A stretch of DNA of 16,532 nt from an uncultured Acidimicrobiaceae bacterium. GTDB taxonomy: Bacteria > Actinomycetota > Acidimicrobiia > Acidimicrobiales > Ilumatobacteraceae. A program made the position numbers and the translations under genes. The stretch spans positions 1 to 16,532 of the forward strand of contig CAIXHI010000288.1 of assembly GCA_903919215.1 (NCBI GenBank), written 5' to 3'. The notes under the pieces were generated by a model. The model made no database searches and had not been told where the DNA came from. It was given only the letters and a program-made list of their open reading frames with translations. Positions 15,966-16,532 of this stretch are shown here, one piece after another (the stretch's first letter is position 1; every line of letters begins with the position of its first letter).

Positions 15966-16532
15966 TCAGACCGCCAGCGGCGACTTCAGTGCTGCATCCG
16001 TGTCGTCCACTCCGCCGGCTCCCGCACGTCCGGCGCGGGCGTTGCGCAGGGCGACCCCTTGGGCGACGAGCACACCGGCAACCACGACCGCAGCACCGAG
16101 GATCTTGACTGGGCGCATGGTTTCGCCAAGGAAGGTGACCGACCAGAGGATCGCGAAGGCCACCTCCAGCGTCATGAGCATCGCCACTACGGCAGGGACC
16201 AGACGGCGCAGTGCGAAGAAGAAGCACACGTTGGAGCACACCGTGGGAATCAGCGCGAACAGCAGGATCTCACCGATGACGGACGCCGAGCGCGGCACAG
16301 CAAGCCCGTCGATGAGCACCAGTGGGACCGACGCAAGGAACGCGCCGAACACCATCCAGGTGGCGGTCACCACACCGTCGGTGCCGTGCGGCAGCGCTCT
16401 GCTGCCGATGATCATGTAGGCCGCCATCATGAACGACTGGGTCACGGTCAGCACTAGGCCAAGTGTGCTGATGTGGTCCACACCGCCACCGAACAGTTCG
16501 GGCACGGTGAGCGCGATACCGGCCATCACGAT
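15966..16532 (-). CDS. EamA/DMT-family transporter, C-terminal half (cut by window edge)
   Basis: The frame is open at the window end, so the 5' part is missing; 188 residues are visible before TGA 15966-15968. About six hydrophobic segments can be seen. The final block matches the second EamA repeat: LIPTVCSNVCFFFALRRL, then VPAVVAMLMTLEVAFAILWSVTFLGET, and KILGAAVVVAGVLVAQ. EamA proteins are inner-membrane exporters or permeases of amino acids and other metabolites, normally with ten helices in two repeats. The substrate cannot be inferred. The C-terminal tail (about 30 residues, Ala/Gly/Arg-rich) is probably cytosolic. Confidence 0.88.
   Translation of the reverse strand: MVMAGIALTVPELFGGGVDHISTLGLVLTVTQSFMMAAYMIIGSRALPHGTDGVVTATWMVFGAFLASVPLVLIDGLAVPRSASVIGEILLFALIPTVCSNVCFFFALRRLVPAVVAMLMTLEVAFAILWSVTFLGETMRPVKILGAAVVVAGVLVAQGVALRNARAGRAGAGGVDDTDAALKSPLAV

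Noticed and set aside
1..16532. CRISPR array, insertion sequence, integrase or riboswitch
   Set aside because: No regularly spaced repeats, transposase or recombinase frames, or recognisable riboswitch consensus were found on either strand.

Overview
The window is about 16.5 kb of high-G+C DNA. C- or G-ending codons, GTG starts, an actinobacterial-style secreted YD-repeat protein, a very large NAD-glutamate dehydrogenase and tRNA genes without encoded CCA all point to an actinomycetote. A member of the Acidimicrobiia (Ilumatobacter-like) is my best guess from the protein flavour, but that is inference. No phage, IS or CRISPR signature was seen.

The window falls into two parts. Positions 1 to about 8.7 kb look accessory. 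They hold the C-terminal end of an XRE-family regulator (+), a small three-helix membrane protein (-), a 2181-residue secreted Rhs/YD-repeat protein with a polymorphic-toxin tip (-), and a Fic-family protein with a C-terminal winged helix (-). The Rhs gene ends in a self-cleavage motif (PxxxxDPxGL) followed by a 236-residue variable domain resembling polymorphic toxin type 44. The small membrane gene starts 24 nt after the Rhs stop, which is the classical position for a cognate immunity gene. The Fic gene has a strong Shine-Dalgarno sequence that fixes its start and a perfect 9-bp inverted repeat just upstream.

Positions 8.7 kb to the end look like chromosomal core. A UUCG-loop terminator closes a tRNA-Gln(CTG)/tRNA-Glu(CTC) pair. 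Upstream of the pair on the same strand lie a YdcF/DUF218 membrane-anchored protein and gltX (glutamyl-tRNA synthetase). A 280-nt spacer then carries two diverged copies of a 54-bp palindrome-ended repeat and an 18-bp tandem duplication. Next comes a large-type NAD-glutamate dehydrogenase that appears to lack much of the N-terminal region usual in the 180-kDa class. A divergent promoter region with a perfect 8-bp inverted repeat separates it from a DUF2237 gene, followed 26 nt later by a PAQR/hemolysin-III membrane protein. The window ends in the C-terminal half of an EamA-family transporter on the minus strand.

Functional links: gltX, tRNA-Glu and tRNA-Gln form a translation cluster, as expected where one synthetase charges both tRNAs and the Gln product is made by amidation. 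The neighbouring glutamate dehydrogenase also centres on glutamate, though co-regulation is not shown. The Rhs protein and its downstream membrane protein form a likely toxin-immunity pair. The tRNA genes mark a plausible boundary between accessory and core DNA.
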